Source of the DNA: JAHEJA01 sp965657215
GTDB taxonomy: Bacteria; Pseudomonadota; Alphaproteobacteria; Rhodobacterales; Rhodobacteraceae
Length of the DNA: 64,000 bases
Assembly: GCA_965657215.1 (NCBI GenBank)
Contig: CBFHNR010000010.1
Span: forward strand, 30,637-94,636
Direction of reading: 5' to 3'
The notes under the pieces were generated by a model that was given only the letters and a program-made list of their open reading frames with translations, did not search any database and was not told the DNA's origin. Shown here piece after piece: positions 24,565-34,730 of the stretch. How positions within the stretch are numbered: position 1 is the first letter of the stretch; each line of letters starts with the position of its first letter. The position numbers and the translations under genes are program-made.

Positions 24565-25542
24565 TTGTCGATCACCTTGGGATCATATCACCTCAAACCG
24601 CCAATATTCTTGGCGCCTCTCGCAGGGATAACGGATTTGCCGTTTCGCAATTTGGTGTCCCGTTTTGGCGCGGGCCTCGTTGTGAGCGAAATGATCGCAA
24701 GCCAAGAAATGATCCAAGCCAAACCAGGGGTGCGCGAAAAGGCTGAGCTGGGCTTTGGGATTGAGAATACATCGGTTCAAATTGCAGGTCGAGATGCCTA
24801 TTGGATGTCAGAAGCGGCCAAAGTGGTCGCGGACAATGGCGCGCGCTTTATTGATATCAACATGGGCTGTCCTGCGAAAAAGGTGGTGAATGGTTATTCA
24901 GGCTCTGCGCTGTTGCAAGATCTCGATCACGCGCTGACGTTGATTGAGGCGGTTGTGGCGGCGGTTGATATACCTGTGACGCTCAAAACCCGACTGGGAT
25001 GGGATGAGAGGTTGATGAATGCGCCTGACTTGGCGGTGCGTGCGGAACGAGCAGGCATACAAATGCTGACCATTCATGGGCGCACAAGATGTCAGTTTTA
25101 CAAAGGGCATGCAGACTGGGCCGCTATTTCAAACGTAAAACAGGCTGTCGATATTCCTGTGATTGCCAATGGCGACATCGTTGATGGAAGCAGCGCACGC
25201 GAGGCTCTGCGCCTAAGTGGGGCCAATGGCATTATGGTTGGTCGGGGTGCACAGGGGCGACCATGGCTATTGGCGCAACTCGCGCATGAGCTCTATGGAT
25301 TGCCAGCTGTTCCTATTCCACAAGGGGTGGCTTTCGCGGATATGGTCGTGGAACATTATGAAGCAATGCTTGGGTTTTATGGGGTGGAGCTTGGATCGCG
25401 CGTCGCGCGGAAGCATTTAGGATGGTATATGGATTACGCCCAAACCTCGACATCGCTCAGGCGTCAAATCCTCACGGAAAAACAAACGGATAAGGTGATC
25501 GCACTTTTGCCTGATGCCCTATTGGAAAGCGAGGCGGCATGA
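24565..25542 (+). CDS. dusB: tRNA-dihydrouridine synthase DusB
   Basis: This 325-residue flavoenzyme has the Dus family signature: FLAPLAGITDLPFRNLVSRF near residue 16, the catalytic Cys in INMGCPAKKVVNGYSGSALL, LTIHGRTRCQFYKGHADW, and IMVGRGAQGRPWLL. It reduces uridine to dihydrouridine in tRNA D-loops. The start codon is TTG behind CGGAG; no ATG gives the conserved N-terminus. It overlaps ntrB by 4 bp, the usual alphaproteobacterial dusB-ntrBC arrangement. Confidence 0.95.
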   Translation: MSITLGSYHLKPPIFLAPLAGITDLPFRNLVSRFGAGLVVSEMIASQEMIQAKPGVREKAELGFGIENTSVQIAGRDAYWMSEAAKVVADNGARFIDINMGCPAKKVVNGYSGSALLQDLDHALTLIEAVVAAVDIPVTLKTRLGWDERLMNAPDLAVRAERAGIQMLTIHGRTRCQFYKGHADWAAISNVKQAVDIPVIANGDIVDGSSAREALRLSGANGIMVGRGAQGRPWLLAQLAHELYGLPAVPIPQGVAFADMVVEHYEAMLGFYGVELGSRVARKHLGWYMDYAQTSTSLRRQILTEKQTDKVIALLPDALLESEAA

Positions 25543-26615
25543 CGGATGACATGTTAAGAGCACTTTGGGGATCGCTCCCAACGCCTGCGGTTCTTTTGGA
25601 CGAACAAGATCGGATCAAGAATATTAACTCGGCGGCTGAGGGGTTCTTTAATTCCTCGATACGTGGGCTTTTGGACACGCCAATCTGGGACAAGCTTGCC
25701 GTTGATGCGCCTTTAGAAGAAAGCTTTCTAAGATCGCGCCTCTCAGGAACGCCTCTTTTTGTTAATGATGTGGATGTGGGAACAGGAGAACGCGCACCGC
25801 TTCAGTGCAATTTGAAGTTCGCGCCTGTAACGGGGCATCCTGGCTATATGATCCTCTTGATTGCGCCGCGCGAATTGGCAGGTCGTATGAACCAAAGCCA
25901 ATCTGTTAAGGCGGCGGCAAAATCCGCAATCGGTATGGCGGAAATGCTGGCGCATGAGATTAAAAACCCCTTGGCGGGAATCACGGGGGCGGCGCAGCTT
26001 TTGTCCATGAACCTTGAGCCTGAGGATCAAGAGTTGACCGATTTGATCGTCGCGGAAACGCGTCGCATTGTGAAGCTGCTGGAACAGGTTGATCAATTTG
26101 GTAATCTTACGACGCCGCAGTGCCGTCCAGTGAATATTCATGATGTCTTGCACCGCGCAATGCGGTCTGCACAGCTTGGGTTTGGGGCGCATATGACAAT
26201 CCGCGAAGAATATGATCCCTCTTTGCCAGATGTGTTTGGCGATAGTGATCAATTGCTCCAAGTGGTGATGAACCTCATCAAAAACGCGTCTGAAGCGGCC
26301 TCCAAGGATGGGGGCGTTATTCGGCTTCGGACCTTTTATGAACATAGTTTTCGCCTACGTCGCTCTGATGGGGCAGGGCAGGCCTTGCCGCTACAGGTGG
26401 AAATTTGGGACGATGGTCCTGGGCTTCCAGCGGAAATTAAATCTGATGTGTTCGAACCCTTTGTGTCGGGACGTGAAAACGGAACTGGATTGGGGTTGGC
26501 TTTGGCGAGCAAAATTATCTTGGAACATAATGGCTGGATCACAGTTGACTCGGTGCCGGGGCGCACTGTGTTCCGCATCTCGCTTCCGACTGTTCCAAAA
26601 GCCGCAAGAGAATAA
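25539..26615 (+). CDS. ntrB: Nitrogen regulation sensor kinase NtrB
   Basis: This 358-residue cytoplasmic histidine kinase has an N-terminal PAS domain (residues 10-110), a HisKA domain with the phospho-acceptor His in LAHEIKNPLAGITGAAQLL, and a HATPase domain with NLIKNASEAAS, WDDGPGLP and GTGLGLALA. It phosphorylates or dephosphorylates NtrC according to nitrogen state through PII. It is coupled to dusB upstream and lies 11 bp before ntrC. Confidence 0.95.
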   Translation: MTDDMLRALWGSLPTPAVLLDEQDRIKNINSAAEGFFNSSIRGLLDTPIWDKLAVDAPLEESFLRSRLSGTPLFVNDVDVGTGERAPLQCNLKFAPVTGHPGYMILLIAPRELAGRMNQSQSVKAAAKSAIGMAEMLAHEIKNPLAGITGAAQLLSMNLEPEDQELTDLIVAETRRIVKLLEQVDQFGNLTTPQCRPVNIHDVLHRAMRSAQLGFGAHMTIREEYDPSLPDVFGDSDQLLQVVMNLIKNASEAASKDGGVIRLRTFYEHSFRLRRSDGAGQALPLQVEIWDDGPGLPAEIKSDVFEPFVSGRENGTGLGLALASKIILEHNGWITVDSVPGRTVFRISLPTVPKAARE

Positions 26616-26626
26616 GGAGTTAAACG

Positions 26627-28000
26627 ATGGATGGTACAGTATTGGTCGCAGATGACGACCGCACAATCCGAACGGTTTTAACCCAAGCCCTGACGCGCGC
26701 AGGCTGTCGTGTGCATGCAACCTCAAGCTTGACCACCTTGATGCGCTGGGTCGCTGAAGGAAAGGGCGATGCCATCATCACAGATGTCATGATGCCAGAC
26801 GGGAACGGCCTTGAGATGTTACCAAAGATACATCAAGACCGCCCCGATATGCCGGTCATTGTGATTTCAGCGCAAAATAACATTATGACGGCTATTCAGG
26901 CGACCGAGGCCAAAGCCTTTGACTATTTGCCCAAGCCCTTTGATTTGCCTGATTTGATGAAACGCACATCCAAAGCGCTTGATTTCAGTCGCTCGGCAGG
27001 GCGGACACGCTCAGATACGGGTGCGGCTCAGCAAATGGATGATGGTTTGCCGTTGATCGGTGAAACGGCGGTGATGCAATCGCTTTATCGGGTGACTGCA
27101 GGATTGATGAACGCGGATTTGCCCGTTTTGATTTCAGGGGAATCTGGGACAGGTAAATCCCTAATTGCCAAAGTTCTTCATGATTTTTCCGATCGCCGAA
27201 ATTTACCCTTTGTGAATGTCAAACCCTCGGATCTTGAGGATATCGACGGACCTGCCCGTGTATTGTCGCGCGCCAAAGGGGGGACAGTCGTTTTCGAAGA
27301 GGTCACAGATATTGCAGCGGATATACAGGGACGTATCGTGCGCATGATCGATGCGCCTATGGACGCCAAACCGCGCTTTTTGGGCACAATGCAGGGCAAT
27401 TTTAACGATGCGATAGATCAAGGCAAGTTGCGCAGCGATCTCTATTACCGGCTCGGGGGCGCAACGATAGAAGTTCCCTCGTTGCGCGAGCGCATTGACG
27501 ATATCCTGCTCTTGAGCGATCATTTTTTCGCAAAACTTGACGCAGATGTTGGTGTGACGCGCACATTGAGCGAAGAGGCGGGTGCCTTGTTCAAGAATTA
27601 TAGCTGGCCAGGAAATGTGCGTCAGCTTGAGAATATCGTGAAACGCTTGGCTTTGACGGCGCGCGAACCACAGGTGTCTTTGGTCGAAGTCGAAGCCGCG
27701 CTAGGATCGCAACCTGCGATCAAGGATGTTATCCAACATGGAAGCGGCGATAAGCTGTCGTCGGATGTTGAACGTCATTTGCGTCGTTATTTTGATCTGC
27801 ATGGAAATATGCTCCCACCGCCCGGTGTCTATTCTCGAATTTTACGAGAAATCGAAGTTCCCTTGATTGAGATTGCATTGGATGCAACAGGCGGAAATCA
27901 GGCGAAATGTGCCGATTTATTGGGGATAAATCGCAATACTTTGCGTAAGAAGATTAACGAGCTTGACATTAGTGTTACCCGTCGTCGAAAACTGATGTAA
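26627..28000 (+). CDS. ntrC: Nitrogen regulator NtrC, sigma-54-independent type
   Basis: This 457-residue regulator has a receiver domain with phospho-acceptor Asp in IITDVMMPDGNGLEML, an AAA+ domain with Walker A GESGTGKSLIAKV, and a C-terminal Fis-type HTH (NQAKCADLLGINRNTLRKKI). The GAFTGA loop that contacts sigma-54 is absent: the chain runs from LEDIDGPARVLSRAKGGT straight on. The same loss is known in Rhodobacter capsulatus NtrC, which works with the housekeeping polymerase. Walker B reads VVFEEV in place of a LFLDE-like sequence. Confidence 0.95.
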   Translation: MDGTVLVADDDRTIRTVLTQALTRAGCRVHATSSLTTLMRWVAEGKGDAIITDVMMPDGNGLEMLPKIHQDRPDMPVIVISAQNNIMTAIQATEAKAFDYLPKPFDLPDLMKRTSKALDFSRSAGRTRSDTGAAQQMDDGLPLIGETAVMQSLYRVTAGLMNADLPVLISGESGTGKSLIAKVLHDFSDRRNLPFVNVKPSDLEDIDGPARVLSRAKGGTVVFEEVTDIAADIQGRIVRMIDAPMDAKPRFLGTMQGNFNDAIDQGKLRSDLYYRLGGATIEVPSLRERIDDILLLSDHFFAKLDADVGVTRTLSEEAGALFKNYSWPGNVRQLENIVKRLALTAREPQVSLVEVEAALGSQPAIKDVIQHGSGDKLSSDVERHLRRYFDLHGNMLPPPGVYSRILREIEVPLIEIALDATGGNQAKCADLLGINRNTLRKKINELDISVTRRRKLM

Positions 28001-28025
28001 TAGAGCAACAGACTATGGCTCTATT
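27999..28025 (+). other. Stem-loop between ntrC and ntrY
   Basis: An 8-bp stem AATAGAGC/GCTCTATT with an 11-nt loop spans the end of the ntrC stop codon. No T-run follows, so it is more likely an RNA-stability or partial-termination element than a full terminator. Confidence 0.45.
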
Positions 28026-28062
28026 GTAACGCAGGCTTTGGACCAAACCAAAGCGGATCAGG

Positions 28063-30309
28063 GTGGAAGTGAAACGCTTGGATAGTCGTCGCCGGCAAAG
28101 TCTCTGGACACAATTTCTGCGTCTCAGGCGGAAACGCCGCTTTGTTGCGGCGGCCAATATTGGTTTGATCCTTCTGGGTCCATGCCTTGCTCTCGCAACT
28201 TATATTGTATTGGGTCCCATGGATCAGGGGGCGATTTCGCCACTGCTTCGCATCGTTTTGATGGCCGATTTGGTCTATACCCTGCTGATCGTCGCCTTGG
28301 TGTTACAGCGCGTGTTGCGCATCATCGCGGATCGACGTCGTAAATCGGCGGGATCCCGTTTGCACTTGCGCCTCACAGGTGTGTTTACGATTATGGCGCT
28401 CTTGCCAACGATCACTGTGGCGATATTTGCGGTATTGTCGGTGAATATGGGGCTTGAGGCGTGGTTTTCGACCCGTGTGCAGGGGGTGATTTCTGCCTCT
28501 CTGTCAGCTGCGCACTCCTATGAACAAGAACAAAAATCGGCCCTTCGCGAAGACGCGATTGATCTTGCAACGCGCTTGGTGCGCAAAAAAATCCGCGAAG
28601 GCTCCATTGATCCTGAAGTTTTGCGTGAGGAATTAAGCGCAGGTCAGCTTGAGATTCAACGTGGGCTTCGCGAAGCCTTTATCATTGATGGATCGGGTGC
28701 GATATTATTTCGCGGAGATCGATCTTACCTCTTTGATTTCGAAGATCCGAGCGCCGCTGAAATCGACGCCTCTTTGGCGGATGTCGTGTTGATCGAGGAT
28801 TGGATCAACAATGAAATGCGCGCCTTGGTCTATTTGGACGGGTTTAGCGACTATTACCTCTATGTGACCCGCGACGTCGATGGTGAATTGCTCGCCCTTT
28901 TGGATGATACACAGGAAACAGCGCTGTTTTATCAACAACGCGAATCTGAGCGTGGACGCGTTTTGTTTGATTTCGCGATTTTATACCTCGCCTTTGCTGT
29001 GCTGCTTATTGTAGCTTCGGTTCTTTTGGCTTTGTGGTTTGCAGAACGCCTGTCCCGTCCGATAGGACGTCTGGCCGGAGCGGCGCAACGCGTTGGCCAA
29101 GGTGAGTTGGACACGCAAGTGATCGAAGAAGAGGGGGACGATGAAATCGCCCAGCTTGGGGTGTACTTCAACCAAATGACCCGTCAACTTAAAGTTCAAC
29201 GCGACACCTTGCTCGATTCGACGGATCAAATTGAACAGCGTCGGCGTATGTTTGACTCCGTTCTGACCTCGGTCACATCAGGTGTGGTTGGTTTGGATGC
29301 CTTTGGGCGGATCTCTTTTGTGAACCGATCCGCTGAGCGTCTGCTTGGGTGGAGTGATACCCAAGAGGCGGTTGATCTCGGTGTTGCTGTGCCAGAATTT
29401 ATGCCTCTCTTTGAACGGCTTAAGGACACAGGCGCGGCCAGTGTTCAAGAGGAAATCAAAGTCGTGCGCGCAGGCCGAGTGGAAAACCTCCTTGTACGGA
29501 TGTCAAAACGCCAACTTGGGGATGACACCTTAGAAGGCTACGTGGTTGCCTTCGATGATGTGACGGATTTGGTTTCTGCACAACGTTCCGCCGCATGGGG
29601 CGATGTGGCGCGGCGCATTGCGCATGAAATTAAAAATCCACTGACACCTATTCAGCTGTCTGCAGAACGTATCAAACGCAAGTTTGGTCCAAAACTAGAC
29701 GAAGACGCAGATAGCTTGGAACAGCTCACAGGCGTTATTGTGAGGCAAACCAATGACTTGCGGCGCATTGTTGATGAATTCTCTAAATTTGCCCGCATGC
29801 CAGAGCCAGAGAAGCGGCACGATGATATAGTCGCCCTTGTAGATGCGGCTTATTTGTTGCAGGTCAATGGTCAGCCTAGTGTTACCTTTAGTATTGATAA
29901 GCAGGTTAGCTCAGTCGAAGCTGATGTTGATGCAACGATGATGTCACAAGCGCTTACCAACTTGCTAAAGAACGCGGGTGAAGCTATTGAGACGAGATTG
30001 GAAAAAGGAATTGAGCCGGATTTGAAAGGCCGAATTCACGTATCTATTTCGATGCAAGAGGAGGCTGTTCAAATTTCTATATCAGACAACGGAATAGGAT
30101 TGCCTCAAGACAGATCGCGTTTATTCGAACCCTATGTCACCACTCGGGACAAAGGCACGGGCCTTGGTTTGCCGATTGTGAAAAAGATCATCGAAGAGCA
30201 TGGGGGGAATTTACGCTTGGTTGACGCAAAACCGCTGGAAGGGGTGGCTCATTTTGGCGCATGTGCGATAATAGAGTTGCCGGTGATTATGGTTGGGATT
30301 GAAGGGTAG
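28063..30309 (+). CDS. ntrY: Membrane sensor kinase NtrY
   Basis: This 748-residue sensor has three or four N-terminal membrane helices, a periplasmic region around residues 130-300, a HAMP domain (LSRPIGRLAGAAQRVGQGEL), a PAS domain (SVTSGVVGLDAFGRISFVN), HisKA with AHEIKNPLTPIQLSAERI, and HATPase with NLLKNAGEAIE and GTGLGLPIVKKIIEEHGG. It is the partner of NtrX in nitrogen, redox and envelope control. The start is GTG, 62 bp after ntrC; no ATG gives a better start. The last codons lie 4 bp before ntrX. Confidence 0.94.
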   Translation: MEVKRLDSRRRQSLWTQFLRLRRKRRFVAAANIGLILLGPCLALATYIVLGPMDQGAISPLLRIVLMADLVYTLLIVALVLQRVLRIIADRRRKSAGSRLHLRLTGVFTIMALLPTITVAIFAVLSVNMGLEAWFSTRVQGVISASLSAAHSYEQEQKSALREDAIDLATRLVRKKIREGSIDPEVLREELSAGQLEIQRGLREAFIIDGSGAILFRGDRSYLFDFEDPSAAEIDASLADVVLIEDWINNEMRALVYLDGFSDYYLYVTRDVDGELLALLDDTQETALFYQQRESERGRVLFDFAILYLAFAVLLIVASVLLALWFAERLSRPIGRLAGAAQRVGQGELDTQVIEEEGDDEIAQLGVYFNQMTRQLKVQRDTLLDSTDQIEQRRRMFDSVLTSVTSGVVGLDAFGRISFVNRSAERLLGWSDTQEAVDLGVAVPEFMPLFERLKDTGAASVQEEIKVVRAGRVENLLVRMSKRQLGDDTLEGYVVAFDDVTDLVSAQRSAAWGDVARRIAHEIKNPLTPIQLSAERIKRKFGPKLDEDADSLEQLTGVIVRQTNDLRRIVDEFSKFARMPEPEKRHDDIVALVDAAYLLQVNGQPSVTFSIDKQVSSVEADVDATMMSQALTNLLKNAGEAIETRLEKGIEPDLKGRIHVSISMQEEAVQISISDNGIGLPQDRSRLFEPYVTTRDKGTGLGLPIVKKIIEEHGGNLRLVDAKPLEGVAHFGACAIIELPVIMVGIEG

Positions 30310-30313
30310 TAGT

Positions 30314-31714
30314 GTGACGGATGTAAATGACATATTGATTGTAGATGACGAGAAGGACATTCGTCATCTTATTTCCGATATTTTGATCGACGAAGGCTAC
30401 AAAACACGACTGGCTGGAACCTCCGATGACGCGATGAAAGAAGTCCATGCCAAGCCTCCCGGTTTGTTGATTTTGGACATTTGGTTAAAAGACAGCGATA
30501 TGGATGGCATCGATATCCTGAAAAAGGTCAAAGCCGATTATCCCCATGTTCCTGTTGTGATTATTTCAGGACACGGCAACATTGAAATCGCGGTCGCGGC
30601 GATCAAACAGGGGGCTTATGATTTTATCGAAAAGCCCTTCAACATTGATCAATTGCTTGTTGTGATCCGACGCGCCATGGAAACGTCGCGGTTGCGCCGT
30701 GAAAACCAAGAGCTTCGTCAAAAAGACGGCCCTGTGTCAGAAATGATCGGGGACAGTGCAGTGTTCAAAACATTTGTTGCCCAACTCGACAAGGTGACGA
30801 AATCAAATGGTCGTGTCATGCTCAGCGGTCCTTCTGGTGTCGGCAAAGAGATGGCTGCGCGCTATATTCATCAAAATTCAGATCGTGCAGGCGCACCTTT
30901 TGTCTCGGTGAGTTGTGCGACGATAGAACCAGATCGCATGGAAGAGGTTTTGTTTGGTCACGAAGGCCAAGCAAAAGGGGCCAATCAAGGGTTGTTAGAG
31001 CAAGCCAATGGCGGCGTCATCTATTTTGATGAAATTGCGGATATGCCTTTGGTTACGCAATCCAAAATCCTGCGTGTTTTGGTGGATCAAAAATTCCAAC
31101 GCGTTGGCGGCACAGATGAGGTCAAAGTTGATCTTCGAGTGATTTCCTCAACGAGCCGCGATTTGTTGCAAGAAATTCAAAACAAAACGTTCCGTGAGGA
31201 ACTCTATCATCGTTTGAACGTTGTGCCGATCCCTGTTCCCTCTTTGGAACAGCGACGCGAGGACATTCCGCTTTTGACGGATCATTTCATCGCACATTTC
31301 AACAAGACCCAAGGCTTGGCTTTGCGCAAACTCAGCGAAGATGCCTCTGCGATGTTGCAAACGCAAATTTGGCCTGGGAATGTGCGACAGCTGAAAAACC
31401 TGATTGAGCGTGTTTTGATTTTGGGTGACGGCACAGGCGAAATTACTGTTGATGATCTGCCTGGTGACATTTCATCTGACTCTGCAAAAGGCGGGAGCGT
31501 TGTAAGCGGAATTTTAGCCACCTTGCCCCTTCGCGAAGCGCGTGAAGCATTTGAGCGTGAATACCTTGTGGCGCAGATCAACAGATTTGGTGGTAACATC
31601 AGCAAGACAGCCAATTTTGTCGGCATGGAGCGCAGCGCGCTTCATCGCAAGCTGAAATCGCTTGGCGTTGTGTCAAGCGGCAAGTCCGCGCGCATTCAAG
31701 AAGATGCTGAGTAA
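30314..31714 (+). CDS. ntrX: Response regulator NtrX
   Basis: This 466-residue regulator has a receiver domain (ILIVDDEKDIRHLISDI; phospho-Asp in LILDIWLKDSDMDG), an AAA+ domain (SGPSGVGKEMAARYIHQNSD; GGVIYFDEIADMPL) and a C-terminal HTH (NISKTANFVGMERSALHRKL). The sigma-54 contact loop is replaced: LFGHEGQAKGANQGLLEQA occupies the place where GAFTGA stands in other family members. The GTG at 30314 directly after the ntrY stop is preferred; the frame extends back to 30293 inside ntrY. Confidence 0.94.
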   Translation: MTDVNDILIVDDEKDIRHLISDILIDEGYKTRLAGTSDDAMKEVHAKPPGLLILDIWLKDSDMDGIDILKKVKADYPHVPVVIISGHGNIEIAVAAIKQGAYDFIEKPFNIDQLLVVIRRAMETSRLRRENQELRQKDGPVSEMIGDSAVFKTFVAQLDKVTKSNGRVMLSGPSGVGKEMAARYIHQNSDRAGAPFVSVSCATIEPDRMEEVLFGHEGQAKGANQGLLEQANGGVIYFDEIADMPLVTQSKILRVLVDQKFQRVGGTDEVKVDLRVISSTSRDLLQEIQNKTFREELYHRLNVVPIPVPSLEQRREDIPLLTDHFIAHFNKTQGLALRKLSEDASAMLQTQIWPGNVRQLKNLIERVLILGDGTGEITVDDLPGDISSDSAKGGSVVSGILATLPLREAREAFEREYLVAQINRFGGNISKTANFVGMERSALHRKLKSLGVVSSGKSARIQEDAE

Positions 31715-31789
31715 ACCCAAGGATTGACCATAGCCAACTTGCATGTCATGCAGTAAACCTTGCGAAGAGCACGCCATGGGGTTGTCGAA

Positions 31790-33166
31790 ATGAAGGTCAT
31801 TATTTGTGGGGCTGGTCAAGTTGGTTGGCAAATTGCGCGTCATTTGGCGGGAGAACGCAATGACGTCACAGTCGTCGATAGCAATCCCGATTTGGTGCGC
31901 CGCGCAACGGATACGCTTGATGTGCAAGGGGTAGCTGGCTTTGCCTCATACCCTGATGTGTTGGATCGCGCAGGTGCCCGCGACGCAGATATGATCATCG
32001 CCGCGACCCATTCTGACGAAGTGAACATGGTGACCTGCCAAGTGGCGCACTCCGTCTTTGACATTCAACGCAAAATCGCCCGACTTCGCAGTCAGTCCTA
32101 CTTGCAAGCTATCTATTCAGATCTCTATCGTCGCAATCACTTGCCGATTGATGTTGTCATCTCGCCTGAACGCGAAGTTGCGCAGGCGGCTCTCAAGAGG
32201 TTATCGACACCATCGGCCTTTGACACGGAAATGTTTTTGGATGATCGGGCGCAACTCTTGGGCTTGCGCTTGGATCAAGACTGTCCTGTGCTCAATACGC
32301 CCTTGCGCCAATTGACGGATTTGTTTTCGACACTGCGTATTATCGTGGTTGGTGTCCGTCGCAAGGGTGTCTTGTTTGCCCCCGAAGCGGGGGATCAGCT
32401 CTTTGCCGATGATGAATGCTATGTGATGTCGCATGTTGATGATGTTGGCCGCTGTATGGATGTCTTTGGCAAACCGCATGCCCGCCAAGAACGCGTGATT
32501 GTGATCGGCGGCGGTAATGTTGGTCTCTCGGTTGCTAAATCCCTTGAAAGTGGGGCGAACCGTGTGCGCACGCGCGTCATCGAAAAGAACCGCGAACAGG
32601 CCGAGATTGCGGCCGATGCGTTAGAGCGAACCATTGTTCTGAACGGGGATGGCTTGGACACAGGGCTCTTGGATGAGGCGAATATCTCCAAAACCGATGC
32701 TCTTATTTCTGTGACGGATGACGATAAAACCAACATGCTGGCGGCTGTGCGGGCTAAGGCAAAGGGCTGTCCAATGACGATTGCCTTGATCAATGATCCG
32801 ACACTTGTTCCGTTGATGGGGCCTTTGGGGATTGATGCCTATATTAATCCACGTGCTACAACGGTGAGCTCGATCTTGCGCCATATCCGACATGGTCGTG
32901 TGCGGGGTGTCTATTCCATTGGGGACGCAGAGGCAGAAATCATCGAAGCCCAAGTTTTGACGACCTCGCCGATTGCTGGGCAACAAATCCGCGATATCGA
33001 TTTCCCAGAAGGTGTCTTGGTCGGAGGGATCCTAAAGAATGGGGAAATGGTCAAGCCGACAGGGAAAACCCGGATTGACGAAGGTGATGTCATTGCCCTG
33101 TTTTCTTTGGCCACGGATGTGAGCGAAGTGGAACGATTGCTCCAAGTTTCTATTGATTTCTTCTAA
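31790..33166 (+). CDS. trkA: Trk potassium uptake regulatory subunit TrkA
   Basis: This 458-residue peripheral membrane protein has two RCK (KTN plus TrkA-C) units. The first NAD-binding loop is MKVIICGAGQVGWQIARHL and the second is VIVIGGGNVGLSVAKSLE at about residue 234. It gates TrkH potassium uptake in response to NAD(H) or ATP. The start at 31790 places Met just before the Rossmann strand; an extension to 31760 adds ten non-conserved residues. trkH follows 3 bp later. Confidence 0.95.
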   Translation: MKVIICGAGQVGWQIARHLAGERNDVTVVDSNPDLVRRATDTLDVQGVAGFASYPDVLDRAGARDADMIIAATHSDEVNMVTCQVAHSVFDIQRKIARLRSQSYLQAIYSDLYRRNHLPIDVVISPEREVAQAALKRLSTPSAFDTEMFLDDRAQLLGLRLDQDCPVLNTPLRQLTDLFSTLRIIVVGVRRKGVLFAPEAGDQLFADDECYVMSHVDDVGRCMDVFGKPHARQERVIVIGGGNVGLSVAKSLESGANRVRTRVIEKNREQAEIAADALERTIVLNGDGLDTGLLDEANISKTDALISVTDDDKTNMLAAVRAKAKGCPMTIALINDPTLVPLMGPLGIDAYINPRATTVSSILRHIRHGRVRGVYSIGDAEAEIIEAQVLTTSPIAGQQIRDIDFPEGVLVGGILKNGEMVKPTGKTRIDEGDVIALFSLATDVSEVERLLQVSIDFF

Positions 33167-33169
33167 GCC

Positions 33170-34681
33170 ATGCTGATGCGCCTCTATCATCTGCCGCTGT
33201 TTTTCCTTCTCTGGGGGATTTGCGCAGTGTTGATGTTTGTGCCCGCAGGTTATGCCATCGTTAACCAAAGTTTTCACGAAGCCCGCATGTTTGGCTATAG
33301 CGCGCTCCTTGGGCTATTGGCCTTGGTTATGGTCGTGATGGCGGCTTCAAACCGTCACTTTGAACTCACAGGTGTGCGTCAGTTAGGCTCCTTGTTGATT
33401 GGATTTCTGATCTTGCCATTTTACTTGGCTATTCCCTTTAGCGAGGCCATTGGAAATACGTTTTTCAGCTCAGCCTATATCGATATGGTGAGCGCCTTTA
33501 CTACGACGGGATTTCGCACCTATGACGTTGATCGATTGAGCGAGACACAGCATCTTTGGCGGGCGATCGTGGGCTGGCTTGGGGGCGGTATCATGTGGGT
33601 TGCGGCGGCCGCGATATTGGCGCCAATGAACCTTGGTGGTTTCGAGGTAACGGCCGCGGGAAAATCAGGTGTCGGGCGACGCCAATATAATTTCGCAACC
33701 TCTAGCGAAATGGCGCGGTATTTAAAGCGAAATGTTGACATCTTGATCCCAGCCTATTCGGGCCTAACCCTCATCCTTTGGGTGCTGTTGGTTATGTCTG
33801 GGAACCAAGGGTTAAACGCCTTCGTGACGGCCATGTCTGTTATGTCCACAAGCGGCATATCGATGAGTGACGTTGGAAGCGTGACACCCAATTGGGTTGG
33901 CGAGGCAATTATTTTGGCCTTTTTCATCTTTGCCTTATCTCATCACACATTCAGCGATAATCGGACCTTTGGTCGTAAAAATCGCCTTAGCGATGACCCT
34001 GAAATTCGGCTTGCCTTTGTTATTTGTGTTGGCTTGCCGCTCTTGTTATTTTTGCGCCACTGGATCGGGGCTTTTGAGCTGAATGATCAGGATCAAGTGA
34101 TCAATGGCTTGGCGGCTCTCTGGGGAAGCGTGTTCACGGTGGTCTCGTTTTTGACCACAACTGGGTTTCAAAGCATGCACTGGGGGGATGCGCAGCTTTG
34201 GTCTGGAATGGAGACACCAGGCGTTATCTTTTTGGGCCTTGCATTGGTCGGTGGTGGCGTTGCGACAACGGCGGGCGGGGTCAAGCTGCTTCGGGTCTAT
34301 GCGCTCTATTTGAACGCAGATCGTGAAATGGAAGTGTTGGTTTATCCAAATTCTGTTGGCGGAAAACAGAAACATTTGCGCAATGACCTATTGAGCGGAT
34401 CATTCATCGCATGGGTCTTTTTCATGCTCTTTGTGGTGACGCTATCGGTGAATACGCTTGTCTTTGCGCTCCTTGGATTGTCCTTTGAGGATGCCTTGGT
34501 CCTTTGTATTGCAGGATTGTCGACGACCGGCCCTTTGATTGATATGGTCCAAATTGAGCTGGGCAGCATTTCGCAATTGCCTATGGTGTCGAAAGCTGTG
34601 CTTGCCTTGACCATGATATTGGGACGTCTTGAAATCCTCGTTGTGATTGCTCTTGTCTCGCCATCGCTTTGGCGGTCTTGA
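33170..34681 (+). CDS. trkH: Trk potassium transporter TrkH
   Basis: This 503-residue membrane protein has repeated pore-loop units: SAFTTTGFRTYDVD, SVMSTSGISMSDVG, VSFLTTTGFQSMHW and IAGLSTTGPLI, the four selectivity-filter segments (TTTGF-like). It imports K+ with TrkA as cytoplasmic partner, whose gene lies immediately upstream. The trkA-trkH pair between ntrX and hfq is the usual Rhodobacterales order. The C-terminus ends in a short helix (ALVSPSLWRS). Confidence 0.95.
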   Translation: MLMRLYHLPLFFLLWGICAVLMFVPAGYAIVNQSFHEARMFGYSALLGLLALVMVVMAASNRHFELTGVRQLGSLLIGFLILPFYLAIPFSEAIGNTFFSSAYIDMVSAFTTTGFRTYDVDRLSETQHLWRAIVGWLGGGIMWVAAAAILAPMNLGGFEVTAAGKSGVGRRQYNFATSSEMARYLKRNVDILIPAYSGLTLILWVLLVMSGNQGLNAFVTAMSVMSTSGISMSDVGSVTPNWVGEAIILAFFIFALSHHTFSDNRTFGRKNRLSDDPEIRLAFVICVGLPLLLFLRHWIGAFELNDQDQVINGLAALWGSVFTVVSFLTTTGFQSMHWGDAQLWSGMETPGVIFLGLALVGGGVATTAGGVKLLRVYALYLNADREMEVLVYPNSVGGKQKHLRNDLLSGSFIAWVFFMLFVVTLSVNTLVFALLGLSFEDALVLCIAGLSTTGPLIDMVQIELGSISQLPMVSKAVLALTMILGRLEILVVIALVSPSLWRS

Positions 34682-34730
34682 ATATTTTCATGGACGATAA
34701 GTAAGAGTTGTGCTTGTATCACCAAAGGAT

